NCBI GenBank assembly: GCA_020630875.1
Contig: JAHDIH010000004.1
Coordinates: 124,212-188,211, forward strand
Length of the DNA stretch: 64,000 bases
From: Deltaproteobacteria bacterium
GTDB lineage: Bacteria > Myxococcota_A > Polyangia > Haliangiales > Haliangiaceae
Direction of reading: 5' to 3'
Shown here in pieces: positions 44,833 to 54,700 of the stretch (within the stretch, counting starts at the first letter, position 1; each line of letters begins with the position of its first letter). The position numbers and the translations under genes were made by a program. Below the pieces are notes generated by a model, which saw nothing but the letters and a program-made list of their open reading frames with translations, was not told where the DNA came from and did no database searches.

Positions 44833-45558
44833 ATGACCAAAACTGCGTTGTTGTATCGAATGGTGACAGACAAACACAAGTGCCCCTATGGGTTAAAAGC
44901 AAAGTTTCTACTTCGCAAGAATGGCTTCGATGTTGTGGACCACGTCTTATCAGACAGGAGTGCGATCGACGCTTTCAAACAAGAACAAAGTGTTAAAACG
45001 ACTCCGCAAATTTTTATCGATGGGGTACGGATTGGAGGTTATAGTGACTTACGAGAACACTTTGGATATGTTGCTAAAGACCGTACCTATTTTCCCGTAG
45101 TCGCTTTGTTCAGCTTAGCGGCTCTCCTCACTCTTGCAACTGGTCCTTCTGTAACGAAACAAAGTCTTGAGCCTTTGTTTCTTCTGTTTACTGGATATGC
45201 GATGGTTTCGCTCGCGCTACTGAAGCTACAAGACATAGAGTCTTTTTCTTCAGGATTTGTCAGCTACGATTTGTTGGCACAGCGGTTTGTTCCGTACGCC
45301 TATGCCTACCCTTTTCTAGAGGCGCTTGCAGGAATTCTCATGCTCTCAAATAAACTGCTACCATTAGGACCTATTGTGGCGATAGTTATAGGTATAGTTG
45401 GTGGAGTATCGGTGATCTACGCAGTGTGGATTAAGAAACGAGACATTAAGTGTGCCTGCGTAGGGGGTAACAGTAAAGTTCCGTTAGGATTGGTTTCCTT
45501 CCTAGAAAATGTCCTAATGGTAACAGCAGGGATATGGATGCTGCTAGACTGGCTCTAG
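44833..45558 (+). CDS. Glutaredoxin-MauE fusion membrane protein
   Basis: 241 residues. N-terminal glutaredoxin: HKCPYGLKAKFLLRKNGFDV, with CPYG instead of CPYC (monothiol active site), and KTTPQIFIDGVRIGGYSDLR with the TTP cis-Pro loop. C-terminal MauE/DoxX-type membrane domain of four helices (FPVVALFSLAALLTLATG, LLLFTGYAMVSLALL-like, FLEALAGILML, IVAIVIGIVGGVSVIYAVW), ending KCACVGGNSKVPLGLVSFLE, the typical CxCxGG and PLG motifs. Four bp before the kinase gene. Probably handles thiol redox state during copper stress; that role is inference from context. Confidence 0.87.
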   Translation: MTKTALLYRMVTDKHKCPYGLKAKFLLRKNGFDVVDHVLSDRSAIDAFKQEQSVKTTPQIFIDGVRIGGYSDLREHFGYVAKDRTYFPVVALFSLAALLTLATGPSVTKQSLEPLFLLFTGYAMVSLALLKLQDIESFSSGFVSYDLLAQRFVPYAYAYPFLEALAGILMLSNKLLPLGPIVAIVIGIVGGVSVIYAVWIKKRDIKCACVGGNSKVPLGLVSFLENVLMVTAGIWMLLDWL

Positions 45559-45562
45559 ATTT

Positions 45563-46918
45563 GTGAGTTCTAACAAACAAAGCATTAACGTACTTCTCGT
45601 TGTATCCTTCGGCATTCTAACAATGATCGCAGTTGTGACCATTATTAGCCTTGTCGTGGTAACGGGAACCGTATCTTCAACCGTGCAGTCGATGCAGCAC
45701 GAAGAACATTCCATCAGGCTGGGAGGCAAGTTTTCCAATCAAGTTAGAGACTTCGCTCTCGCACTAGCTCTTGAGGAAGATCCTATTCAGTTAAGAAAAG
45801 ACCTGTCACACACCCTTGTTCACTTATCATCGGTGGTGCCCGATAGCCATCGCTCAGAACTTGCATCGATTCAGAACAACTTTTCCGAGGTGGATCGGCA
45901 ACTGACGACAGGGATAATACCGGAGGTTTTTCTCAGTCTTAAGAAACTCTCCACAAGGGCTGACGAACTCGCGGTAGTCATCGAGGCACAGATGGCCGAT
46001 TCTCACGTCGAAGCAACTAAAGGAACCAATCAGGCGATGATTATTGGTGCCATTGGGGGGATATCTCTCTTCTTGTTGGCTTTGATATTCACGTTTCGAC
46101 TTAGGAACGCAGTGACCAAGCCTCTGCATGAACTAGGTCTCGCCGCGGGACAGTTTGCAAAAGGCAACTTTGATTACCGACTAGGAAACGTGGAAGGGGA
46201 AGAGATGGGTGCTCTCGCTAGATCTATGGATCAAATGGCACGAGAGCTTACACTTCGCGAAAAGACACTACTACGAAACGAAAGAATGGCGGCAATTGGG
46301 CAACTGGCTGCAGGTGTTGCACATGAGCTCAACAATCCAATCACAGTGATTCGCGGTTATGTCTCGACGGTCAAATCTGATTCTCCAGAGGTTAACGAGG
46401 CGCTAAATATTATCGATGAAGAAGCACTTCAATGCCAGAACATAGTAGCTGACTTACTTTCCTACGCTCGCAGTGGAGACCTCGATGTTCAGCAAGTAGA
46501 GATGGCTTCATTTTTGGGGAAAATCGCGGAGCGTTTTTCTGCGATAGATGAGAGAGGAGTCAAGTACACTTCCGAATCGGCCGAGGTTATTTGCGATCCT
46601 GGACGACTCCGTCAGGTCGTCAATAATCTGTTGTCGAATGCTAGCGCATCAGGTACAGAGGTCGTAATGCAAGGGAAGTCGAGTGGCGGTCATTACGTTC
46701 TCGAGGTACATGACAATGGTCCTGGTGTGGAGGAAGAAAATTACACTCGAATTTTTGAACCATTTTACTCCCTGAGAAAAGGCGGCTCTGGCTTGGGGCT
46801 TTCTGTGTCACTTTCCCTCATTCGTGCACACAGGGGAACTATTGAAGTAGGTCCATCGCACCTTGGCGGAGCGTGTTTCTCGGTGAAGTTGCCATTAGGA
46901 GCCATCAATGAGTCGTAA
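45563..46918 (+). CDS. Sensor histidine kinase of copper-export module
   Basis: 451 residues, GTG start. First TM helix (VLLVVSFGILTMIAVVTIIS), a periplasmic helical sensor of about 130 residues with many His/Glu, second TM (MIIGAIGGISLFLLALIFTF), HAMP (AVTKPLHELGLAAGQFAKGN), HisKA phosphoacceptor His in LAAGVAHELNNPITVIRGY, and HATPase with NNLLSNA, DNGPGV and GLGLSV motifs. NtrB/PhoQ-like partner of the downstream NtrC-type regulator; 11-bp overlap with it ensures coupled expression. Confidence 0.92.
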   Translation: MSSNKQSINVLLVVSFGILTMIAVVTIISLVVVTGTVSSTVQSMQHEEHSIRLGGKFSNQVRDFALALALEEDPIQLRKDLSHTLVHLSSVVPDSHRSELASIQNNFSEVDRQLTTGIIPEVFLSLKKLSTRADELAVVIEAQMADSHVEATKGTNQAMIIGAIGGISLFLLALIFTFRLRNAVTKPLHELGLAAGQFAKGNFDYRLGNVEGEEMGALARSMDQMARELTLREKTLLRNERMAAIGQLAAGVAHELNNPITVIRGYVSTVKSDSPEVNEALNIIDEEALQCQNIVADLLSYARSGDLDVQQVEMASFLGKIAERFSAIDERGVKYTSESAEVICDPGRLRQVVNNLLSNASASGTEVVMQGKSSGGHYVLEVHDNGPGVEEENYTRIFEPFYSLRKGGSGLGLSVSLSLIRAHRGTIEVGPSHLGGACFSVKLPLGAINES

Positions 46919-48245
46919 GGCGCAGGTCCTCGTTGTAGATGATAAGAAAAACATGCTCGCCATGCTCAAGAAAGTGCTAAGCCATGATTTTAGAGTCTTT
47001 TGCGCAGAGGATGTAGCGGGAGCCAATACACTTATTGATTCAGAACGATTTGATGTTGTGCTGTGTGATCTTAAACTTCGACATGAGAGTGGAATTGAAG
47101 TTCTAAAGCAAGTTAAAGCAATACAGCCTCACGCAAAGTTTGTTCTAATGACAGCTTACGGCACAATCAATTCTGCGGTTGAAGCATTAAAACTTGGCGC
47201 GGCAGACTACATCACGAAACCGTTTGTACCAGAGCAGCTTGTTGAATTACTAACGCGCCATTCGGGCCCTTCATTGGCAAGCGAACCGCTGCCCAAAATG
47301 ATCGGGCAATCCCAAGCAATGCTGGATGTGAGCAGAATGGTCCGCAAACTGGCTCCATCGGATGCAAGTTTGGTTATTCTTGGTGAAACCGGGACGGGTA
47401 AGGAAGTCGTAGCACGAGCAGTACATGAGATTAGTGGGCGGCAGGGGCCTTTTGTGGGACTAAACTGCGCAGCAATTCCACAAGAGCTCATGGAACGAGA
47501 ACTCTTTGGCCATGTTAAAGGTGCATTTACTGACGCCCGAAATGACAGCGTAGGACTTTTTATGCAGGCTAACGGTGGGACGCTTTTCTTGGATGAAGTT
47601 GGTGATCTGCCACTTTCCCTGCAGGCCAAGCTTACGCGTGTACTTCAAGAACGGACGGTTCGTCCCTTAGGCGGGAGCAAAGAAGAAGCATTTGATGTTC
47701 GTTTTTTGTGCGCTACCCATCGGAACTTGAAGCAGCTGGTGGAGCAAGGTAGATTTAGAGAAGATTTGTGGTACCGACTGAATGTTGGGGTAGTTCAACT
47801 TCCTCCTCTAAGGAAACGAGCGGGAGATGCTCGGCTACTTGCACTACGATTTTTTGCTGAAATGAAAACTCGCTACCGATCGGATAGTCCAGGTAGCATC
47901 AGCGAGCAAGCACTTCTCCTTATCGATGAACACGACTGGCCAGGCAATGTCAGGCAACTGCGAGCTGCCATTGAAAGAGCATATTTGATCGCAGACGGCG
48001 ATGTGTTGGAGGCGGGAGATCTTCCGGTGGAAATCGTAGGCATTGGCAACACGTCCCCGCTGGGGTCTTGGAGTGAGTGGCAAGCCAGTAGTCGTATTGA
48101 GTGGGGGCGTCGCTATCTGGATCGACTCTTAAGACGTTACCACGGGCAGGTACCAGAAGCTTCGGAACATGCTCAAGTTGAGCGAGAGTCGTTCTATCGT
48201 TTGTTACGAAAGCACAAAATTGATCCAGACAACTACCGTGTGTGA
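46908..48245 (+). CDS. Sigma54-dependent NtrC-family response regulator
   Basis: 445 residues. Receiver domain with phospho-Asp in VVLCDLKLRH, Thr/Lys in LMTAYG and YITKPF. AAA+ domain: Walker A GETGTGKE, GAFTDA loop (a common delta-group variant of GAFTGA that contacts sigma54), Walker B GGTLFLDEVGDL, and WPGNVRQLRAA. The C-terminal 60 residues include a Fis-like HTH (YHGQVPEASEHAQVERESFY then RLLRKHKI). It activates the -24/-12 promoter found 74 bp downstream of its stop. Confidence 0.93.
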   Translation: MSRKAQVLVVDDKKNMLAMLKKVLSHDFRVFCAEDVAGANTLIDSERFDVVLCDLKLRHESGIEVLKQVKAIQPHAKFVLMTAYGTINSAVEALKLGAADYITKPFVPEQLVELLTRHSGPSLASEPLPKMIGQSQAMLDVSRMVRKLAPSDASLVILGETGTGKEVVARAVHEISGRQGPFVGLNCAAIPQELMERELFGHVKGAFTDARNDSVGLFMQANGGTLFLDEVGDLPLSLQAKLTRVLQERTVRPLGGSKEEAFDVRFLCATHRNLKQLVEQGRFREDLWYRLNVGVVQLPPLRKRAGDARLLALRFFAEMKTRYRSDSPGSISEQALLLIDEHDWPGNVRQLRAAIERAYLIADGDVLEAGDLPVEIVGIGNTSPLGSWSEWQASSRIEWGRRYLDRLLRRYHGQVPEASEHAQVERESFYRLLRKHKIDPDNYRV

Positions 48246-48284
48246 CTCAATGGGTTACAGCGTTTAGCTTTTTGGTCACATTTG

Positions 48285-48309
48285 ATGAGCTAATGGAGTC
48301 AGCGCTCAT
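48285..48309 (+). promoter_or_regulatory. Candidate activator-binding inverted repeat
   Basis: ATGAGC, 13-bp spacer, GCTCAT, about 10 bp upstream of the -24 element. Could be a binding site of the NtrC-type regulator, although such sites often lie further upstream. Confidence 0.35.
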
Positions 48310-48318
48310 AGTTTACGC

Positions 48319-48334
48319 TGGCATGTATCTTGCT
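48319..48334 (+). promoter_or_regulatory. Sigma54 (-24/-12) promoter of the copper-export operon
   Basis: TGGCATGTATCTTGCT matches the sigma54 consensus TGGCACG-N4-TTGCW at every position except one, with exact GG-to-GC spacing. It lies downstream of the NtrC-type regulator gene. The predicted transcript start is about base 48345, one base before the ATG of the cupredoxin gene, so the mRNA would be leaderless. Confidence 0.82.
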
Positions 48335-48345
48335 CTCTCAACCGT

Positions 48346-48744
48346 ATGGTAAAAGTAATCGTTTCGCTCCTAGCATTGTCTGCCGCCTCCGGCTGTAAGA
48401 ACAAAAGTGACTCTTCAACGAACAGCGAAGGTGAGGCCCATAGTCACAACGGAAAATCGCATACTCATGCATCTCAAAAAGGACCATTCAAAGTGACTGT
48501 TGCCGACCATGGGTATGAGCCTGGTGAGCTGATGATTCCGGCCAACCAACCGTCTGAAATCATTTTCACGCGAACTTCCAAATCGGCTTGTGGGGAAAAG
48601 GTGGTGTTTCCGGACCTAAAGCTAGAGAAAGAGTTACCGCTCAATACTCCTGTGTCAGTTAACGTTACCGTTACTAAAGATAAGCCTATTCGTTTCGCAT
48701 GTGGAATGGATATGATGCGTGGCAGTATTGTGGCGATCCAATAA
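48346..48744 (+). CDS. Cupredoxin-like copper-binding lipoprotein
   Basis: 132 residues. Lipobox AASGC, then a His-rich linker (EAHSHNGKSHTHAS), then a cupredoxin_1-like beta sandwich with VTVADHGYEPGELMIPANQP, SACGEKVVFPDLKLEKELPL and terminal FACGMDMMRG, the Cys-Gly-Met-x-Met copper-ligand motif seen in periplasmic copper carriers. Probably hands copper to the CusCBA-type pump. First gene under the sigma54 promoter; its ATG coincides with the predicted transcription start. Followed by the OMF gene one base later. Confidence 0.87.
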   Translation: MVKVIVSLLALSAASGCKNKSDSSTNSEGEAHSHNGKSHTHASQKGPFKVTVADHGYEPGELMIPANQPSEIIFTRTSKSACGEKVVFPDLKLEKELPLNTPVSVNVTVTKDKPIRFACGMDMMRGSIVAIQ

Positions 48745-48745
48745 C

Positions 48746-50029
48746 GTGTTCAAGCATTGGTTACTTGGAGTCCTCGCGCTCACAGGCTGTTATACTCCAG
48801 CGTACGAACAAAGTGCGGTGTTTACGGAACTTAGCCGCGAACAAAGTCCGGCGAGAGTCCACAAGGAACATAGTAAAGTAGGAAGTGTTGCTTCATACGT
48901 TGCCTTGGCTATCAGTCGTGGTGATGATCTTGCTGCCGCGCTCGAACAGGCAAAAGCTGCACGGTTTAGAACTGGACCATCGACGGCTTTGCCAAACCCA
49001 ACAGTGTCGGTCAACTACTTTCTGAGCCCAATTGAAACACGTGTTGGTCCGCAGCGAGCAAAAGTTAGTGTAGGTCAGCGCTTTCCCTGGCCAGGTTCGC
49101 TGATGCACGCGGGCCAAGCGAGTGAGGCTTACGCACGATCAGCCGAGTATTCTGCGAGCGTCGTCGCGCGAAATATCAAGGCGGAAGTAAAAAGGAGCTA
49201 TTGGCATCTTAAGTTACTTCGAGAAGAGCGCAAAGTACACTCTCAACATCTGCTTGTACTAAAGGGGTTGGTTGACACTGTGGTAGGGAGAATGGCTACC
49301 GGTCAGAGCAGCTTGGCCGATGCTAAGCAAATGCGGCTGAAGGTTGCCATGCTTGAGGAGTCTCTTTTGGCGCTTAACAACGACGAGCGCGCTGCCATGG
49401 CTTCTTTGCAGCGGTGGGTCGCAGAACCTACCAATGATTTTCCTACGACGGATCCTTGGCCAGTTCCTACTACCGCCGTGGGCTCTTCTGTCGCGAGCCA
49501 TCCTTTGGTTGGAGCAATACGAGAAAGGGCGAACCAACAGTTACATTTGGCTAAAGGGGCTCACAAACGCCGTTTTCCTACGTTGACTGCGATGGCGTCA
49601 TGGTTCGTGATTGGTAATGGAGTGAGTGGGGGCGATGGGCGTGACGCGTTCTCTGTGGGAGTAGGCCTGTCTATTCCTCTCTGGCAGTCCAAGATAGTTT
49701 CTCTGAAGAAAAGCTATCTCGCTCAACGAAAATCTCTTGCTCATGAAGCCCGAAGCAAAGAGAATGAGCTCCTAAGTTTGCAGACGTATGCTCTGGAGCA
49801 AACTAGTGAGGCAATACGGAAGTACCATTTGTACAATAAAGAATTGATTCCGCTCGCTGAAGGGGCCTTTGACTCTGCGCGTGGAAGATACGCGGCAGGA
49901 GGGACTAACGTTGCTCAGTTGCTTCTCGCTCAAGAGGAGTTATTGCGTCTTCGTGTTGGCGTGCTGAGGGCACAATCAAGTTATGCTATTAATCAAGCCG
50001 TCTTAGAAAACCTCGAGAAAAAAAAATGA
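48746..50029 (+). CDS. Outer-membrane efflux lipoprotein (CusC/TolC family)
   Basis: About 427 residues from GTG 48746, immediately after the cupredoxin stop (TAA 48742-48744); the upstream frame extension is inside that gene. Lipobox LALTGCYT gives outer-membrane anchoring. Two OEP repeats: helices with ALEQAKAARFRTGPSTALPN, PNPTVSVNYFLS, and a second IRERANQQLHLAKGAHKRRF then PTLTAM, and VAQLLLAQEELLRLR near the C-terminus. Forms the trimeric exit duct for the metal pump. Ends in an ATGA overlap with the adaptor gene. Confidence 0.9.
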   Translation: MFKHWLLGVLALTGCYTPAYEQSAVFTELSREQSPARVHKEHSKVGSVASYVALAISRGDDLAAALEQAKAARFRTGPSTALPNPTVSVNYFLSPIETRVGPQRAKVSVGQRFPWPGSLMHAGQASEAYARSAEYSASVVARNIKAEVKRSYWHLKLLREERKVHSQHLLVLKGLVDTVVGRMATGQSSLADAKQMRLKVAMLEESLLALNNDERAAMASLQRWVAEPTNDFPTTDPWPVPTTAVGSSVASHPLVGAIRERANQQLHLAKGAHKRRFPTLTAMASWFVIGNGVSGGDGRDAFSVGVGLSIPLWQSKIVSLKKSYLAQRKSLAHEARSKENELLSLQTYALEQTSEAIRKYHLYNKELIPLAEGAFDSARGRYAAGGTNVAQLLLAQEELLRLRVGVLRAQSSYAINQAVLENLEKKK

Positions 50030-51780
50030 AAAAGAGTGCTTGTGTTTTTACTTTCGGACTCTTCGTCGGCGCGCTGGCCTGGGGACTATTGCGGCCCGTA
50101 CCCGCTGGAGAAAAAGAGCAAACGAGTATGGACGACAAAGAGTGGACCTGTTCCATGCACCCGCAGGTCCGGAGTCCAGAGCCCGGCGAATGTCCCATTT
50201 GTGGTATGGACTTGGTTGCAAGCGGCGGTGGAGAAGCACAGGTTTCTGACACGGTGACTCTCACCCCACGCGCCAAAAAGCTGGCAAAGCTTCAGACAGC
50301 TATCGTGAAAAAGCGAAGCCATCAAGGAAGACTGAGTTTGCTTGGCACTGTTCTCGCAAGCGAGAAAAGAATGAAAACGGTGACTGCTTGGACTGCAGGC
50401 AGAATCGACAACTTGCTTGTTAAATCAACCGGAGAGAGAGTGAAGCGGGGACAGACTATAGCTAAGCTCTATAGTCCCGAAGTCTACTCTGCTCATCAAG
50501 ATTTGATTACGGCACAAAAGCAGGTGGAAGCGTTATCTTCTGCTCGGCCGGCAACCCAGAGCGCCGCGAAACAATCATTGGAGGCGGTCAAAGATAGACT
50601 ACGCTTACTTGGCGTGAGTGAAGGGACACTTACGAAAATGGCGAAGGCTAAGGTGCCGACCAAATCGCTGCGTGTACGTTCTCCGTTTGCTGGTACAGTG
50701 CTGAAGAGACTGGCTACTCAAGGTCAGTACGTCGATACAGGCGCTGGCATCTATGAAATTGCGGACTTGTCCCAGGTCTGGGTAAACCTTGAAGCCTACG
50801 AGTCAGACTTGTCATTGATTTCCGTTGGGCAGAAGGTGATTGTTACGTTTGAGGCTTTACCAACCACACCGCTTGAAGGAGCCGTGACATTTGTCGATCC
50901 CATCGTAGATCGAGCCAAAAGAGTTGCAAATGTTCGTGTCGAGCTCGACAACAAGAACCGAAAGCTCAAACCTGGTATGTACGCTAGCGCGAATATTGAG
51001 GTTGGTAGGCAGGACGCTCCACAACTTGTGGTACCGAAAAGTGCTGTGCTGTTTACAGGGGAGAGTTCAGTCGTCTACGTGGAACGTGCAGAATCTGAGT
51101 ATGAAGCGCGGGTTGTTCGTCTTGGTACGTTAGTTGGTGAATCCTATGAAGTGATGGCTGGACTCACTGCCGGAGAACGGGTCGTTACCAGAGGCGCATT
51201 CGCACTAGACTCAGATCTCCAAATTAGAGGTGGACCAAGTATGATGAATGCGAATACGAAAGTTTGGAGAAACGTCGAAAAAGCTCCGAAAGAAGAATTG
51301 AAAAAAATTGGCTCCATTCAAATTCGATACCTGAGCTTCCATGAAAGCCTTGCAAAAGATGACTTTGCGTCGGCGAAGACTGCTGCGAAAGAAATTATCG
51401 AATTGCTCTCTAACGTCAATCTTGAAGGTGCTTGGCCAGAATTACTCTCAGAAGCGCAAGCTTTCTTGGTTCCCGTGGCAGAGTTGAAAAGTCTTGATGA
51501 GGTTCGGTTGGCATTCGAGCAACTCAGCATGTTCATGACCACACTTCTAGAACGATATGGAAATCAAACAGCAAACGCGATTAATGAGTCTTTTTGTCCT
51601 ATGGCGTTCGACAATAGAGGCGCGTTTTGGTGGCAAACTGGCAAAGAAATCAGGAATCCATACTTTGGTGCATCGATGTACGGGTGCGGTTCGGTGAAGA
51701 GTCATCTTGAACCCTCCGCATATAAACCTGCGAACTCTGAACAAGGTCAGGCGGGACCTCGGGTGAGGCATCAGCACTAA
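50026..51780 (+). CDS. Copper/silver efflux periplasmic adaptor with metal-binding domain and DUF3347
   Basis: 584 residues. N-terminal anchor, then a heavy-metal-binding domain WTCSMHPQVRSPEPGECPIC-GMDLV (CxMHP and CPxCGM ligands), lipoyl/barrel-sandwich and helical hairpin (SPEVYSAHQDLITAQKQVEA), beta-barrel and membrane-proximal domains (PFAGTVLKRLATQGQYV, PTTPLEGAVTFVDP, LKPGMYASANIEV), and a C-terminal DUF3347 copper-associated domain (FCPMAFDNRGAFWWQTGKE, ASMYGCGS). CusB-type architecture, strongly pointing to Cu(I)/Ag(I). Overlaps OMF gene by ATGA. Confidence 0.93.
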   Translation: MKKSACVFTFGLFVGALAWGLLRPVPAGEKEQTSMDDKEWTCSMHPQVRSPEPGECPICGMDLVASGGGEAQVSDTVTLTPRAKKLAKLQTAIVKKRSHQGRLSLLGTVLASEKRMKTVTAWTAGRIDNLLVKSTGERVKRGQTIAKLYSPEVYSAHQDLITAQKQVEALSSARPATQSAAKQSLEAVKDRLRLLGVSEGTLTKMAKAKVPTKSLRVRSPFAGTVLKRLATQGQYVDTGAGIYEIADLSQVWVNLEAYESDLSLISVGQKVIVTFEALPTTPLEGAVTFVDPIVDRAKRVANVRVELDNKNRKLKPGMYASANIEVGRQDAPQLVVPKSAVLFTGESSVVYVERAESEYEARVVRLGTLVGESYEVMAGLTAGERVVTRGAFALDSDLQIRGGPSMMNANTKVWRNVEKAPKEELKKIGSIQIRYLSFHESLAKDDFASAKTAAKEIIELLSNVNLEGAWPELLSEAQAFLVPVAELKSLDEVRLAFEQLSMFMTTLLERYGNQTANAINESFCPMAFDNRGAFWWQTGKEIRNPYFGASMYGCGSVKSHLEPSAYKPANSEQGQAGPRVRHQH

Positions 51781-51781
51781 A

Positions 51782-54700
51782 GTGAAACTGTGGCAAAAAC
51801 TAATTAGCGGGCTTATCGAAAAGCGCTTGGTCGTTTTCATACTTGTCATACTATTTGTAGGTGGTGGGGTGATTGTTTCTCCGTTCGGGTTTGGCTCGCG
51901 GTGGTTTCCTGAACTAGCAGTACCAGTGGATGCGATTCCTGACATCGGAGAAAATCAGCAAATCGTATTTACCGAGTGGGCTGGGAGGTCGCCGCGAGAC
52001 ATCGAAGATCAAATTACTTACCCACTTACGTCTGCACTTCTTGGCGTTCCAGGGGTGAAGTCCACCAGAAGTGCATCGGCATTTGGTTTTTCCACTATCT
52101 ACGTTATATTCGAAGATAACGTAGAGTTCTACTGGTCCCGTTCAAGGGTGCTCGAAAAGTTGGCGTCTTTACCACCGAGCACTGTGCCAGAGGGCGTAAC
52201 CCCCACACTCGGACCTGACGCTACCGCACTGGGGCAAGTGTTCTGGTACACGTTAGAGGGACAGGATTCTGAAGGAAACGTTGTTGGCGGATGGGGGCCC
52301 GATGAACTGCGCAGCATTCAAGACTGGACCATCCGGCCTGCGCTTCAGGCGGCGAGAGGGGTGAGCGAGGTGGCTTCGATCGGTGGTTTCGTTAGAGAGT
52401 ATCAAGTTGACGTTAACCCTGACGCGTTGGATGTAAGTGGTCTCACCATAAATCAACTCGCCAACGCTGTACGTAAGTCGAACTTAGATATTGGGGCAAG
52501 AACCATCGAGGTTAATCAGGTCGAGTACATTATTCGTGGATTAGGGCAGCTCGAGTCGATAGAAGACTTACTCGCCGCAGTAGTTGCAACACGTGATGGA
52601 ACACCTATTCGGGTTCGTGACGTGGCGAAGGTTTCCCTTGGTCCCGCGAATCGACGTGGGGCTCTTGACGATAGTGGAGCCCCTGTTGTTGGTGGTGTGG
52701 TGGTAGCAAGATTTCAAGCGAATCCTAAACAAGTGATCGACCAAGTAAAAGCGAAGATTGCAAAGATTGCCGGGACGTTACCCGAACGAACGCTTGAGGA
52801 CGGAACAAAGTCAAAAGTCACGATATCTTCATTTTACGATCGTAGTCAGTTGATTGACGAAACCATTGGTACGTTGAGAGAGGCACTGTTCCATCAAATA
52901 CTGGTTACGATAATCGTTATCTTGTTTTTATTGCGAGACTTGAAGAGTTCATTTCTGGTGTCGCTGATGATTCCCTTGGGGGTTATGTGCACGTTTTTAG
53001 CAATGAAACTTACTGGTGTGGGGGCCAACATTATGGCACTCGGAGGGATTGCCATTGCCATTGGTAGCATGGTCGATATTGCAATCGTTTTTGTCGAAAA
53101 TATCGGAGGACAAGTGGGTTATGGAAAGCCTCAGGGTTTTAAGAAAAAGATTACAAGTGCGGCCGCTGAAGTCGCACCTGCGGTAACCACCTCCGTTCTA
53201 ACAACGGTGGTGAGCTTTTTACCTATCTTAGGACTGGGGGGTGGCGAGTATAAACTTTTTGCTCCTTTGGTATTTACTAAGACGTTCGCCATGTCGTTTG
53301 CGCTAGTGCTTTCTTTGCTGCTTATTCCATGCATGGCTGTTTCCTTTTTTGCTCCAACAGTTCGCGAGCAAAAACTACTTTCCACTTTTTCAATCCGATA
53401 CTGGTTGCTCGCATTGCTGGGGATTGTATTTCTCGCTTTCGGTCAATGGTTCGGTGTAGTACCCCTTCTCGTAGGAACAATACGGTTAAGCGAGTCCTTG
53501 TTACCTCTGCGCATTACTTCTCGACTTCGTCAGTTTGAACTATTGACGATTGGGCTTCTGGCAATCGTAACTCTAGCAGAAGCGTGGCGACCGCTTTCAC
53601 AGGATGAGTCACTACTAGTCAATATGGTGTTCGTTTTCATCGTTTGTGGCGCTGTGCTGGCTGTTTTCTATTTCTTTGAGCGCGTATACCCAGCAATGCT
53701 CAACTACTTCCTGGTTAACAAAGTTGTTTTTATGACTTTGCCGATTGGGATCGTGCTGGCTGGTGCATACTGTTTTTCGACTCTCAAAAAAGAAAACATG
53801 CCTTCGTTTGATGAGGGAGCGTTTCTTTATATGCCAACCACAATGCCTCACGGTTCCATGGGCGCCAACTTAGAGATGCTGTCAAACCTTGATGCTTCGA
53901 TCGCTCAAATTCCAGAGGTAGATCGAGTCGTCGGAAAAATAGGGAGAGTTGAAAGCGCGTTAGACCCAGCGCCACTCTCAATGGTCGAAACGCTGATAAC
54001 GTACAAACCAAAGTTTTCACTAAACAAGAATGGCGAGCGGGTAAGAAACTGGCGCAAGCACATCCAGTCGACAGACGATATATGGAAGGAGATTGTAGCA
54101 GCAGCAAAAATACCGGGACTTACAGAAGCGCCGCTTCTCATGCCGATCGAAACACGACTTGTCATGTTACAAACTGGTATGCGTTCGTCTGTGGGGATGC
54201 GAATCCAAGGGCCCACAATTGAGGCTGTCGAGAAGTTTGGTTTAGAAGTCGAGTCTTTGATCAAGACCAGTGATATTCCAGAGGTCAACAAAGCGACAGT
54301 CTTCGCGGAGAGGATCGTCGGAAAACCATACTTAGAAATAGATCTGAAACGTGAATCGCTTGCACGCTACGGGCTTGCCATTGGCGATATTCAGGCGGTT
54401 CTTCAGATTGGTGTCGGAGGTATTCCTCTTGGGAGAACGATTGAAGGGCGTGAGCGCTATCCGCTGCGCGTGCGATTCATGCGAGACGCTCGTAACTCTA
54501 TTGAACAACTTAAAAACCTAAAAGTGCCAACCAATACGAAGACGACCATTCGGCTGTCACAAGTTGCCGACATCAAGTTTGTAAAAGGTCCACAGTCAAT
54601 CAAATCCGAAGACACAAGAATTACCTCCTATTTGCTTTTCTCCCGGAACAAGGGCGGAGGTTACTCTGACGTTGAAGCCGCGGATGCGGTTCAGAGGCTC

